A DNA stretch of 7,487 bases from an uncultured bacterium (GCA_903824515.1 CAIJXA010000097.1:1-7487), one strand, 5' to 3'. Counted from the first letter of the stretch, positions 1 to 5,947 are shown. Made by a program: numbers and translations. The notes: generated by a model not told the origin, from the letters alone.

Positions 1-86
1 ACCTTAGCTTAATTAAAAAAGGTCAAAAATTGAGCATCACTGTCAATGAAAACACTGACGCCATTGAAATTACCATCAAAAAATAG
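1..86 (+). CDS. C-terminal fragment of an unidentified protein
   Basis: An open frame read from base 3 gives 27 residues ending ...NTDAIEITIKK before a TAG stop at 84-86; the 5' part lies outside the window. The stretch is polar and rich in Lys, Ile and Thr, with alternating hydrophobic residues compatible with a terminal beta strand, but it is too short to assign a family. A strong intrinsic terminator begins 28 bases after the stop, on the same strand, which supports this being a real gene end rather than a chance frame. It appears to be transcriptionally separate from the mraZ cluster. No function is proposed. Confidence 0.5.
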   Translation, partial: LSLIKKGQKLSITVNENTDAIEITIKK

Positions 87-113
87 TTTTTCAAAAAACT
101 TAAAAGGTTTTCC

Positions 114-142
114 AAAAGACAAGGAGCAATCCTTGTCTTTTT
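114..142 (+). terminator. Intrinsic terminator of the upstream gene
   Basis: A perfect 11-bp stem (AAAAGACAAGG at 114-124 with CCTTGTCTTTT at 131-141) encloses the 6-base loop AGCAAT and runs directly into a T-run ending at 142. It lies shortly after the TAG stop at 84-86 and should end transcription of that gene, insulating it from the mraZ promoter. The stem starts with A's, so it could also work weakly on the other strand. Confidence 0.85.
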
Positions 143-279
143 AATTTGTAATATTTTGAACAATCATTGTGCGTAACTTACGGGCTTAGTAAATATATTT
201 GTTTGTGGTGTAATTAAAATACTCGGGAACTAATATTAATTAAAAAAATATGCCTTAAATATTTATTTAGTATGGGAAC

Positions 280-288
280 TGTGGATAA
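280..288 (-). promoter_or_regulatory. DnaA-box consensus match
   Basis: TGTGGATAA on the plus strand is TTATCCACA on the minus strand, an exact match to the classical DnaA box. It stands alone: I see no second clear box nearby and no dnaA or dnaN gene, so this is not evidence of an origin. It lies about 50 bases upstream of the -35 of the mraZ promoter, where a DnaA input to cell-division genes would be plausible. A 9-mer can also occur by chance. Confidence 0.35.
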
Positions 289-292
289 CTCA

Positions 293-320
293 AAAAAATG
301 CCTCCAGTTGGCCATTTTTT
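293..320 (+). terminator. Hairpin with T-run upstream of the mraZ promoter
   Basis: AAAAAATG (293-300) pairs with CATTTTTT (313-320), and the inner CC (301-302) can pair with GG (310-311) across a one-base bulge, leaving the loop TCCAGTT. The right arm ends in six T's, the layout of an intrinsic terminator, and the A-rich left arm would make it bidirectional. No gene lies between it and the terminator at 114-142, so it either catches read-through before the mraZ promoter or ends a short unannotated transcript. Confidence 0.5.
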
Positions 321-330
321 GTGTTTTAGA

Positions 331-401
331 AAAGTGTTGACGTGTGCAGTCCAGTGGAGTAGAATTGCATTACAGTGTAGTGAAGTGGAGGAAAGTGGGG
401 A
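331..401 (+). promoter_or_regulatory. MraZ operator: six GTG boxes in 10-bp phase
   Basis: Six short boxes share a central GTG: AAAGTGT (331), CGTGTGC (341), CCAGTGG (351), ACAGTGT (372), GAAGTGG (382) and AAAGTGG (392). Their GTG triplets start at 334, 344, 354, 375, 385 and 395, giving two triplets with exact 10-bp spacing separated by 21 bp. A degenerate box (AATTG at 363-367) fills the gap. Established knowledge: MraZ binds direct repeats of this kind with 10-bp period before its own gene, TGGGN in Escherichia coli and AAAGTG[T/G] in mollicutes. The first triplet covers the -35 and spacer; the second covers the start of the transcript. That layout predicts autorepression. Confidence 0.8.
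337..365 (+). promoter_or_regulatory. Sigma70-type promoter of the mraZ cluster
   Basis: TTGACG (337-342) and TAGAAT (360-365) each differ from the consensus hexamers at one position and are separated by an ideal 17-base spacer. Transcription should start near 372, leaving a leader of roughly 57 bases before the mraZ ATG. The hexamers are interleaved with the phased GTG boxes, so a bound repressor would block polymerase. Confidence 0.8.
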
Positions 402-428
402 TATTAAAAACTTTCTAAAATTCTGAAT

Positions 429-863
429 ATGTTTATTGGAGAATATCAACACAATATCGATCCAAAAAAGCGTCTAGCTCTTCCTTCAAAGTTTCGAAAA
501 GAACTTGGAACAAAAGTAGTAGTGACACGCGGACTGGATAAATGTTTGTTTGTATATCCAATTAAAACTTGGAAAGAGTTGGCTGAAAAACTTGGAACAC
601 TTCCGATGGGAGAGTCATCAACAAGAAGTTTTGTTCGCTTGATGTTGGCCGGGGCTGTGGATAGTGATGTTGATAGTCAAGGAAGAATATTGTTGCCTGA
701 ATATCTGAAAGAATATGCCGGACTTGATCGCGCAGTGACTGTTGCTGGACTTTTCAACAGATTGGAAATTTGGGATGATGCGAAATGGAAAGAATATCGA
801 AATAAAGCTGAAGAAAATAGTGATGAAGTGGCAGAGCAATTGGGCAAGCTCGGAATATACTAA
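429..863 (+). CDS. mraZ: Transcriptional regulator MraZ
   Basis: This 144-residue protein is a full-length MraZ, a DNA-binding regulator of the division and cell-wall cluster and usually its first gene. It has the two tandem SpoVT-AbrB-type halves of the family: the N-terminal half opens MFIGEYQHNID with a DPKKR motif (residues 11-15), and the second half carries the canonical DxxGR motif as DSQGR (82-86) followed by ILLPEYLKEYAGL. TRGLDKCLFVYP (33-44) is also family-typical. The first motif has Lys where Gly is usual (DxKGR). Family members assemble into ring-shaped oligomers that bind phased repeats, and just such repeats lie 30-100 bases upstream. The ATG is fixed by the conserved N-terminus although no Shine-Dalgarno sequence precedes it. 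The gap to rsmH is about 110 bases and filled with repeats. Confidence 0.96.
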   Translation: MFIGEYQHNIDPKKRLALPSKFRKELGTKVVVTRGLDKCLFVYPIKTWKELAEKLGTLPMGESSTRSFVRLMLAGAVDSDVDSQGRILLPEYLKEYAGLDRAVTVAGLFNRLEIWDDAKWKEYRNKAEENSDEVAEQLGKLGIY

Positions 864-866
864 GAA

Positions 867-894
867 AATTTACAATTCACAATTTACAATTCAC
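867..894 (+). repeat. 14-bp tandem duplication in the mraZ-rsmH gap
   Basis: AATTTACAATTCAC occurs twice head to tail (867-880 and 881-894), starting 3 bases after the mraZ stop. In reverse complement (GTGAATTGTAAATT) it has the same AATTG-based wording and the same 14-bp unit as the repeats before rsmH (943-970) and before the tRNA (5914-5937), so it is probably an inverted member of the same family. Confidence 0.75.
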
Positions 895-942
895 AAGGAT
901 TTTTCAAATTTAAAAGTTGAAAAGTTGCACATTAATGATTGA

Positions 943-970
943 TTGAAAATTGGAAATTGAAAATTGGAAA
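943..970 (+). repeat. 14-bp tandem duplication directly upstream of rsmH
   Basis: TTGAAAATTGGAAA occurs twice without a break (943-956 and 957-970), ending 3 bases before the preferred rsmH ATG. The repeat creates an in-frame TTG at 950 that would add eight residues to RsmH, and it supplies the only purine-rich stretch (GGAAA, 966-970) near the true start. Confidence 0.75.
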
Positions 971-973
971 TTA

Positions 974-1924
974 ATGCAGACTATTCATAAAACGGTTTTG
1001 TTGAATGAGACAATTAATGCTTTGAATTTAACGCCAGGATTGATTGTGGTTGATGCAACCCTAGGAGGCGGTGGGCACAGTAGATTAGTCGCCAAAAAAA
1101 TTGGAAAAATTGGAAAATTAATAGCATTTGATCAGGACCAGGATGCAATCAATAGGTTTAAAGCGCAAATAAAGTCAGGAGGTGTTGAAAATGCAGAAAC
1201 TGACGTTTTGTTAGTCAATAAAAATTTTTCAACACTAAAAGATAGCTTGATTTTATTTGGAATAAGCCAGGTTGATGCGATTATTGCAGATTTGGGAATT
1301 TCTTCTGACCAACTAGCTGACACTGATAGGGGAATCAGTTTCACTGGAAATGCGCCACTGGATATGCGAATGAATATGCAATCTCAGCTAACGGCTGAAG
1401 TTGTGGTTAATGAATATTCTCAGCAAGAAATTATTAGAATTTTACGACAGTATGGAGATGAGCAATATGCCCAATCTATTGCTCAGAAAATTGTAAATTT
1501 TCGCAGTGGACAAAGAATAACTCGCACGCCTCAACTTGTTGCTATTGTTGAATCTGCTGTGCCAGGATCGTATAAGAGGAAAAAAATAAATTGTGCCACT
1601 AAGACATTTCAAGCGCTAAGAATGGAAGTGAACAAAGAACTAGAATCTCTGCGTTCATTTCTTTTCCAGGCGATAGAAGTTCTCAGGCCTGGTGGGAGAT
1701 TGGCGATAATCGCATTTCATTCGGGTGAAGATGTTCTAATAAAACATTGGTTTAGGGAAAATGCAAGGGGATGCATTTGCCCACCGCAATTTCCACAGTG
1801 CAGATGTGAAAATAAACCTAAGTTGAAAATCATCACTCGCAAACCAATTGTGGCTGGCGAGGATGAGCTTGCGGAAAATCCTCGTGCTCGAAGTGCGAAG
1901 CTACGAGTGGTCGAGAAAATGTGA
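974..1924 (+). CDS. rsmH: 16S rRNA (cytosine-1402-N4)-methyltransferase RsmH
   Basis: RsmH (MraW) transfers a methyl group from S-adenosylmethionine to N4 of C1402 in the decoding centre of 16S rRNA. The 316-residue product begins MQTIHKTVLLNETI, matching the family start. It carries the SAM-binding loop VVDATLGGGGHS (25-36), the acidic FDQDQD (52-57), IIADLGISSDQL (103-114), PLDMRMN (128-134), the KTFQALRMEVNKEL region (210-222) and AFHSGEDVLIK (247-257), where most relatives have HSLED. A CxC pair at 267/269 and another at 276/278 are common in the family. I prefer ATG 974 over the in-frame TTG at 950 because the extra residues come entirely from a tandem repeat. The gene follows mraZ, as in most bacteria, and its last codons overlap a possible GTG start of the next gene. 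Confidence 0.96.
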   Translation: MQTIHKTVLLNETINALNLTPGLIVVDATLGGGGHSRLVAKKIGKIGKLIAFDQDQDAINRFKAQIKSGGVENAETDVLLVNKNFSTLKDSLILFGISQVDAIIADLGISSDQLADTDRGISFTGNAPLDMRMNMQSQLTAEVVVNEYSQQEIIRILRQYGDEQYAQSIAQKIVNFRSGQRITRTPQLVAIVESAVPGSYKRKKINCATKTFQALRMEVNKELESLRSFLFQAIEVLRPGGRLAIIAFHSGEDVLIKHWFRENARGCICPPQFPQCRCENKPKLKIITRKPIVAGEDELAENPRARSAKLRVVEKM

Positions 1925-1955
1925 AAAAAATTGCCACTGTTAATTATTATTTCTC

Positions 1956-1964
1956 GAGGGGGGG
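1956..1964 (+). promoter_or_regulatory. G-rich ribosome binding site choosing the ftsL-like start
   Basis: GAGGGGGGG ends 10 bases before ATG 1975 and is by far the best anti-Shine-Dalgarno match in the cluster. It argues for ATG 1975 rather than GTG 1921, which overlaps the rsmH stop and has no such signal. The seven consecutive G's (1958-1964) stand out in this AT-rich context. Confidence 0.5.
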
Positions 1965-1974
1965 TCCATGGGAA

Positions 1975-2376
1975 ATGACAAAAAGAACTGTTGTTATCAG
2001 AAAAAAATCCTTCTGCTGGCAACCAAACATAAAAAGAAAAACACAAAAAACAACTCAGTCAGGGAAAAGTGTGGCGGGGTTTATTAATCCTGTGTTTATA
2101 GTGTTGGCATGCACCGTCTTTTCCGGTGTCTTTTATGTGTATTCCATCAATCAAACTGCGACTAAGGGTATTGCAATTGGACAAGCTGAAAAAGAAATTG
2201 CAAAGAAAAAAAATGAAAATGATTCTCTGCGCATACGGGAAGCTGAAGTGAAATCTTTATATCATATTGAAGATCAGTCAAAAAATATGAACATGGTTTC
2301 TTCCCAAAATGTCATTTATCTTGAAGAAAGTCCAGCAGTTGCGTATTCTGATTCTCAGGCAAAAAACAAGAAATAA
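1975..2376 (+). CDS. ftsL: FtsL-like cell division membrane protein
   Basis: This 133-residue protein has the build of FtsL, the bitopic divisome protein that, with FtsB/DivIC and FtsQ/DivIB, controls FtsW-FtsI septal synthesis. A Lys/Arg-rich cytoplasmic N-terminus (1-34) precedes one membrane segment (about 36-58) and an outward heptad-like, charged stretch (about 69-97) suited to a coiled coil. It ends with MVSSQNVIYLEES (107-119), reminiscent of the MVP...IVYLE ending of FtsL proteins. FtsL sequences diverge strongly, so position between rsmH and ftsI carries much of the weight. An in-frame GTG at 1921, overlapping the rsmH TGA by four bases, would add 18 residues; I favour ATG 1975 because a G-rich Shine-Dalgarno sequence sits 10 bases upstream. 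A DivIC-type protein is the main alternative. Confidence 0.75.
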   Translation: MTKRTVVIRKKSFCWQPNIKRKTQKTTQSGKSVAGFINPVFIVLACTVFSGVFYVYSINQTATKGIAIGQAEKEIAKKKNENDSLRIREAEVKSLYHIEDQSKNMNMVSSQNVIYLEESPAVAYSDSQAKNKK

Positions 2377-2377
2377 T

Positions 2378-2422
2378 ATTTCACTATTTAGTTTTATATT
2401 TGTAGTTTTCGTGAAATTTTTT
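2378..2422 (+). terminator. Possible weak terminator after the ftsL-like gene
   Basis: ATTTCAC (2378-2384) pairs with GTGAAAT (2411-2417), which continues into a T-run to 2422. The stem is only 7 bp and the loop is 26 bases, so any termination would be inefficient. It is listed because a promoter candidate follows about 60 bases later, which would make this a plausible transcription boundary. Confidence 0.25.
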
Positions 2423-2484
2423 AACTTTGTTATGTTTCAATGCCGGTAAAATTTTCTGGCTGAAAAAAGCATACCTTATTCAAT

Positions 2485-2512
2485 GTGAAAAATAAGCCAG
2501 TTTTAATATAAT
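2485..2512 (+). promoter_or_regulatory. Candidate promoter for ftsI
   Basis: A perfect TATAAT at 2507-2512 is preceded, with a 16-base spacer, by GTGAAA (2485-2490), which matches TTGACA at four of six positions. Transcription would start near 2519, about 14 bases before the ftsI ATG. The 156-base gap between the ftsL-like gene and ftsI is long for a single operon and leaves room for this element. The region is AT-rich, so chance matches are possible. Confidence 0.45.
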
Positions 2513-2532
2513 TTCGAGATGACTGAAAAGAT

Positions 2533-4452
2533 ATGAAACAGGCGAAAAAAATAAAACCAAAAATTGGAAAAAAAACAATTTCTGAAAAAAAATGGAGATT
2601 GCACGGGTTGGCTTTTCTGGTAATCTTTTTGGGTTTGAGCATTGTTGCCAAATTGTATATTCTTCAGGTTTTAAGGTATAAGAGTTATGTTGCCTTGGCA
2701 GAAAATCAGCATGACAGCACAACCACGATTGAGGCAAACCGCGGAGAAATTTTTTTGCAAGATGAAAATGATTTGTATCCTTTGGCGGTTAATCGTCGTT
2801 TGCAAATGGCCTATGGCGTACCAAGCGAGATGAAAGAGCTCGATTTGACTGTTGAAAAACTTTCTTCAATTTTGAGTCTTGATCAGAAGTCACTCAAGGC
2901 AAAACTTAGTGATGAAAAGGATATGTTTGAAATTCTTAAACATAAGCTTTCTGAAGAAGAGGCATCGAAAATAAAAGAAGCCAAAATTGCCGGAGTATAT
3001 TTGACGCCAGAAAGTTTTAGATTTTATCCCGGAGGAGAGTTGGCTTCTCAGCTGGTTGGATTTGTTGGGTCAGATGGCAATCAGCAAAAAGGCATGTATG
3101 GGCTTGAATCTTTTTGGGAAAGGGAGCTTAAGGGAGAGTCTGGGCAATTGACGCAAGAAGGTGATTCTCGGGGAAGATGGATCTCAATCTCTGATCGTCA
3201 GTTGCAGCCAGCTCAAAACGGAGCAAGTCTTATTTTGACCATAAATCGTACAGTGCAGTTTGAAGTTGAAAAAATTCTCAAAAGGGCCATGGAAAAGTTT
3301 AGTGCTGATAGCGGAACAGTGATTGTTATGGATTCGAAGACCGGTAAAATTTTGGCGATGGCAAATCAGCCAAGTTTTGATCCGAATGATTTTTCTAAAA
3401 CCGAAGATATTTCAACTTTCAGTAACCCAGCCATAAGTGAATCATATGAATCAGGTTCTGTTTTCAAAGCCTTCACGGAAGCGATAGGTCTTGACACTGG
3501 GAAAATTTCGCCAACCTCGACATATGTTGATACGGGAATTGTCAGTGAAGCGGGTTATTCAATTCGAAATTCAGATTTGAAAGCTAATGGGCTTCAGACA
3601 ATGACTCAGGTATTGGAAAAATCACTTAATACCGGGGTTATCTACATAGAAAAACTAGTGGGGAATAAACTTTTTGCCGATTATGTAAAAAGATTTGGTT
3701 TTGGTCAAAAAACCGGTATTGATTTGCCTGGGGAATTGGCCGGCAACACAGTTAATTTGAATGACTCAAAAACAACAATAAATTTTTTCACAGCTGCCTT
3801 TGGACAGGGAATTGCAGTTACACCGCTTCAGCTTGCTGCCGGCTATGGCGCTTTAGCAAATAGTGGTATGTTGATGAAACCGCAAATAATTGATAAAATA
3901 CAATACGCTGATGGCCGCATCGAGCAAATTGAGCCACAAGAGGTTAGGCAGGTTGTGTCAAAAGCAACGGCTGATCAAATGGGAAGTATGCTTCGAAGTG
4001 TTGTGACTGATGGACATGGGAAAAGAGCTGATGTGCCTGGATATCTAGTTGGTGGCAAAACCGGAACAGCTCAAGTGGCCAAGACTGGCTCAAAGGGTTA
4101 TGAAGTTGGAATGAATATTGGATCTTTTGGAGGTTATGCGCCAATCAATTCTGCTGCCAATGACCCACAATTTGTGGTTTTGGTCAAAATTGTCAACCCA
4201 AAAGGTGTTGAATGGGCAGAATCATCAGCTGCTCCAACCTTTGGACAGGTTATGAAATTCCTGCTTGAATACTATAAGGTAAGACCGACCGAAGACCCAA
4301 CAATTAGTCCGATGTTTAAAACCTATCAAAATGGAATTGATCCATTGGCAATTGTGCCAGCTCCAACAGCTCCAATTCCAATTGTTGACAAGAAATCGCA
4401 AAAGGACGCCGCGAAAGTCAGTGGTGACAATGTGATAACTTCTGGAGATTGA
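2533..4452 (+). CDS. ftsI: Septal peptidoglycan transpeptidase FtsI (class B PBP)
   Basis: This 639-residue class B penicillin-binding protein cross-links peptidoglycan at the division site on the outer face of the membrane. After a basic N-terminus there is one membrane anchor (about 25-45), then the PBP dimerisation domain (about 60-220, with EANRGEIF at 67-74, the usual RG-I/F entry motif). The transpeptidase domain follows with all three active-site motifs: SVFK (309-312, nucleophile Ser309 and Lys312), SLN (364-366) and KTGTA (509-513). The tail from about 585 is rich in Pro, Ala and Lys and looks disordered. Length and motif spacing are normal. Its place between an ftsL-like gene and murF supports FtsI rather than the elongation enzyme PBP2. 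No good Shine-Dalgarno precedes ATG 2533, but the start is supported by the basic-then-hydrophobic N-terminus. FtsW, its polymerase partner, is not in the window. Confidence 0.93.
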   Translation: MKQAKKIKPKIGKKTISEKKWRLHGLAFLVIFLGLSIVAKLYILQVLRYKSYVALAENQHDSTTTIEANRGEIFLQDENDLYPLAVNRRLQMAYGVPSEMKELDLTVEKLSSILSLDQKSLKAKLSDEKDMFEILKHKLSEEEASKIKEAKIAGVYLTPESFRFYPGGELASQLVGFVGSDGNQQKGMYGLESFWERELKGESGQLTQEGDSRGRWISISDRQLQPAQNGASLILTINRTVQFEVEKILKRAMEKFSADSGTVIVMDSKTGKILAMANQPSFDPNDFSKTEDISTFSNPAISESYESGSVFKAFTEAIGLDTGKISPTSTYVDTGIVSEAGYSIRNSDLKANGLQTMTQVLEKSLNTGVIYIEKLVGNKLFADYVKRFGFGQKTGIDLPGELAGNTVNLNDSKTTINFFTAAFGQGIAVTPLQLAAGYGALANSGMLMKPQIIDKIQYADGRIEQIEPQEVRQVVSKATADQMGSMLRSVVTDGHGKRADVPGYLVGGKTGTAQVAKTGSKGYEVGMNIGSFGGYAPINSAANDPQFVVLVKIVNPKGVEWAESSAAPTFGQVMKFLLEYYKVRPTEDPTISPMFKTYQNGIDPLAIVPAPTAPIPIVDKKSQKDAAKVSGDNVITSGD

Positions 4453-4529
4453 GGTTAGCTTAACTTCCGAAGCAATAATATATGAAAAGGAGTTGTTACT
4501 TTGTTTGTTTAAGAGGATAAATTCAAAAT

Positions 4530-5825
4530 ATGAAATCAAGAAAAATACTATTTCTGGAAAACGTCCTTCGCTGGATGGCTATGCTTGTCTTAAAGCAGCG
4601 TAAGCCAACTGTTGTGGCAATCACTGGCTCGGTCGGAAAAACATCTGCCAAGGATGCGATATATTCTGTGCTGTCTGCCAAATTTTCTGTTAGAGAAAAT
4701 CAAAAAAATTATAATAATGAAATTGGAATTCCACTCACCATAATCGGTGCCGAAAGTGGTGGCAGAAATGTTTTCAAATGGTTGTGGGTTTTTTTGAGAT
4801 GGCTTTTGGCTTTAATTCTGCCAGGTTATCCAAAAATATTAGTTCTTGAGTTAGGAATTGATCGACCTGGCGACATGGCTCATTTCATGTCGTTTATTCA
4901 TCCTACGGTTAGTGTCGTGACAAATGTTTCAGCCAGTCACTTGGAATTTTTTTCTACAGTTGAGAGAATTGCGAAAGAAAAAAGTGTTTTAGTTAGAGCC
5001 TTGGCTGATTCAGATTTTGCCATTCTTAATGGCGACGATGAATTAGTCTTTCAAATGGGAAAAAACACAAAGGCAAGTGTGTTGTCTTTCGGTTATAGCC
5101 AAGAAGCGGCTATTAATGCCTCAAATCTTAACTATAATTATCAAGCAGGTGCGCCAGATGGCATAAGTTTCAAATTAAATTATCAGGGGAAAAATATCCC
5201 AATCAGGCTGAAAAATATTTTGGCAGGGCATTATGTTTATGCGGCACTAGCAGCGATTGCGACTGGTATTATTTTTAAAATGAATTTAGTTGAAATCGCG
5301 CAGGCGATTGAGAAGCTGCAATCCCCTACAGGGCGTATGAATCTTGTGCCAGGCGTCAATGGCGGTTATATCATAGATGACACTTACAATGCTTCGCCAA
5401 TTTCAACTTTGGCAGCACTGGAAACTCTTTCGCAATTACAAGGACAAAGAAAAATTGCAGTATTGGGGGATATGTTGGAATTGGGCGATCAAAGTCAAAA
5501 AGGACATCTCGAAGTTATTAAAAAAGCTTTTGAATTGAATGTGAACCCGCTGTTTATTATTGGAGAAAGAATGACTCAAGCAGCTAAAAAATATTTTGCT
5601 GAGCAGTTATTAATTGAAAAAATCAGAGTATTTAATAGTCACCAAGAAATAATTCTTGCCTTGCAAAAAATCATCAAAAAAAGGGATTTTGTTTTAGTAA
5701 AAGGCTCGCAAGGCATGCGGATGGAAAAAATCGTTGAAGGTATTTTGGCAAACCCTGAAGATGGCGAAAAATTGCTCTGCCGTCAAACGTCGCAGTGGAA
5801 AGAAAAACCCTATATGAAGCCATAG
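4530..5825 (+). CDS. murF: Mur ligase, MurF type, lacking the usual N-terminal domain
   Basis: MurF joins D-Ala-D-Ala to the UDP-MurNAc-tripeptide in the cytoplasm using ATP. The 431-residue product has the ATP-binding loop GSVGKTS (33-39), NNEIGIPLT (62-70), VLELGIDRPGDMAHF (105-119), TNVSASHLEFF (131-141), LNGDDE (166-171), DDTYNASPISTLAAL (283-297), AVLGDMLELG (310-319) and VKGSQGMRMEKIVE (390-403), all characteristic of MurF. The P-loop is normally about 100 residues in; here only about 30 residues precede it, so the uridine-nucleotide-binding first domain is missing. A hydrophobic, Trp-rich insert (about 82-98) and a hydrophobic N-terminus suggest membrane contact. AAGAGGA (4511-4517) lies 12 bases before ATG 4530; stop TAA at 4518 in the same frame rules out a longer start, so the short N-terminus is not a start-choice error. 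The gap from ftsI is 77 bases. Confidence 0.85.
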   Translation: MKSRKILFLENVLRWMAMLVLKQRKPTVVAITGSVGKTSAKDAIYSVLSAKFSVRENQKNYNNEIGIPLTIIGAESGGRNVFKWLWVFLRWLLALILPGYPKILVLELGIDRPGDMAHFMSFIHPTVSVVTNVSASHLEFFSTVERIAKEKSVLVRALADSDFAILNGDDELVFQMGKNTKASVLSFGYSQEAAINASNLNYNYQAGAPDGISFKLNYQGKNIPIRLKNILAGHYVYAALAAIATGIIFKMNLVEIAQAIEKLQSPTGRMNLVPGVNGGYIIDDTYNASPISTLAALETLSQLQGQRKIAVLGDMLELGDQSQKGHLEVIKKAFELNVNPLFIIGERMTQAAKKYFAEQLLIEKIRVFNSHQEIILALQKIIKKRDFVLVKGSQGMRMEKIVEGILANPEDGEKLLCRQTSQWKEKPYMKP

Positions 5826-5913
5826 CGTTGACTTGATTGTTTTATTCTTTAATGTTAAGCTACTCACTGTTGCTGTTTTTAATCCAAATTTGATATTTTC
5901 AAAAGACGTGAAA

Positions 5914-5937
5914 ATTGAAAATTGTGGATTGAAAATT
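5914..5937 (+). repeat. 14-bp-period AT-rich repeat upstream of the tRNA
   Basis: ATTGAAAATT occurs at 5914-5923 and again at 5928-5937, exactly 14 bases apart. The word ATTGAAAATTG also heads the rsmH-proximal repeat (from 942), where the unit is again 14 bp. This copy is less perfect (GTGG between the words) and ends 10 bases before the tRNA. Confidence 0.6.
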
Positions 5938-5947
5938 TTTAGCTTAA

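Larger units (their letters stand above)
143..428 (+). other. Gene-free regulatory region upstream of mraZ
   Basis: These 286 bases hold no credible coding frame. The left half (143-270) is very AT-rich and shows nothing I can assign beyond a heptamer GGGAACT occurring at 225-231 and 274-280. The right half holds, in order, a DnaA-box word, a hairpin with a T-run, and the mraZ promoter overlapped by phased GTG boxes. The last 27 bases before the mraZ ATG contain no recognisable Shine-Dalgarno sequence. Confidence 0.7.

Noticed and set aside
172..182. Small palindrome CGTAACTTACG
   Set aside because: The arms are only 5 bp, with no T-run or partner site nearby; too short to interpret.
225..280. 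Heptamer GGGAACT at 225-231 and 274-280
   Set aside because: Two copies of a 7-mer 49 bases apart without other structure are not enough for an operator claim.
267..452. Minus-strand frame over the mraZ promoter
   Set aside because: It covers the promoter, the operator boxes and the mraZ start; its composition is that of non-coding AT-rich DNA.
2441..2459. Partial palindrome around GCCGG...CTGGC in the ftsL-ftsI gap
   Set aside because: The stem is short with a wobble and a bulge, and no T-run follows, so it is not a credible terminator or riboswitch.
4482..4520. Twelve-codon frame MKRSCYFVCLRG between ftsI and murF, containing AAAAGGAG (4485-4492)
   Set aside because: It has no Shine-Dalgarno of its own and nothing shows it is a leader peptide; the good ribosome-binding word inside it has no start codon in the murF frame downstream before 4530.
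5870..5897. Possible tRNA promoter, TTGCTG (5870-5875) and GATATT (5892-5897)
   Set aside because: Both hexamers match the consensus only partly and the gap is AT-rich, so the match is not better than chance. TTGACT at 5828-5833 likewise lacks a well-spaced -10.
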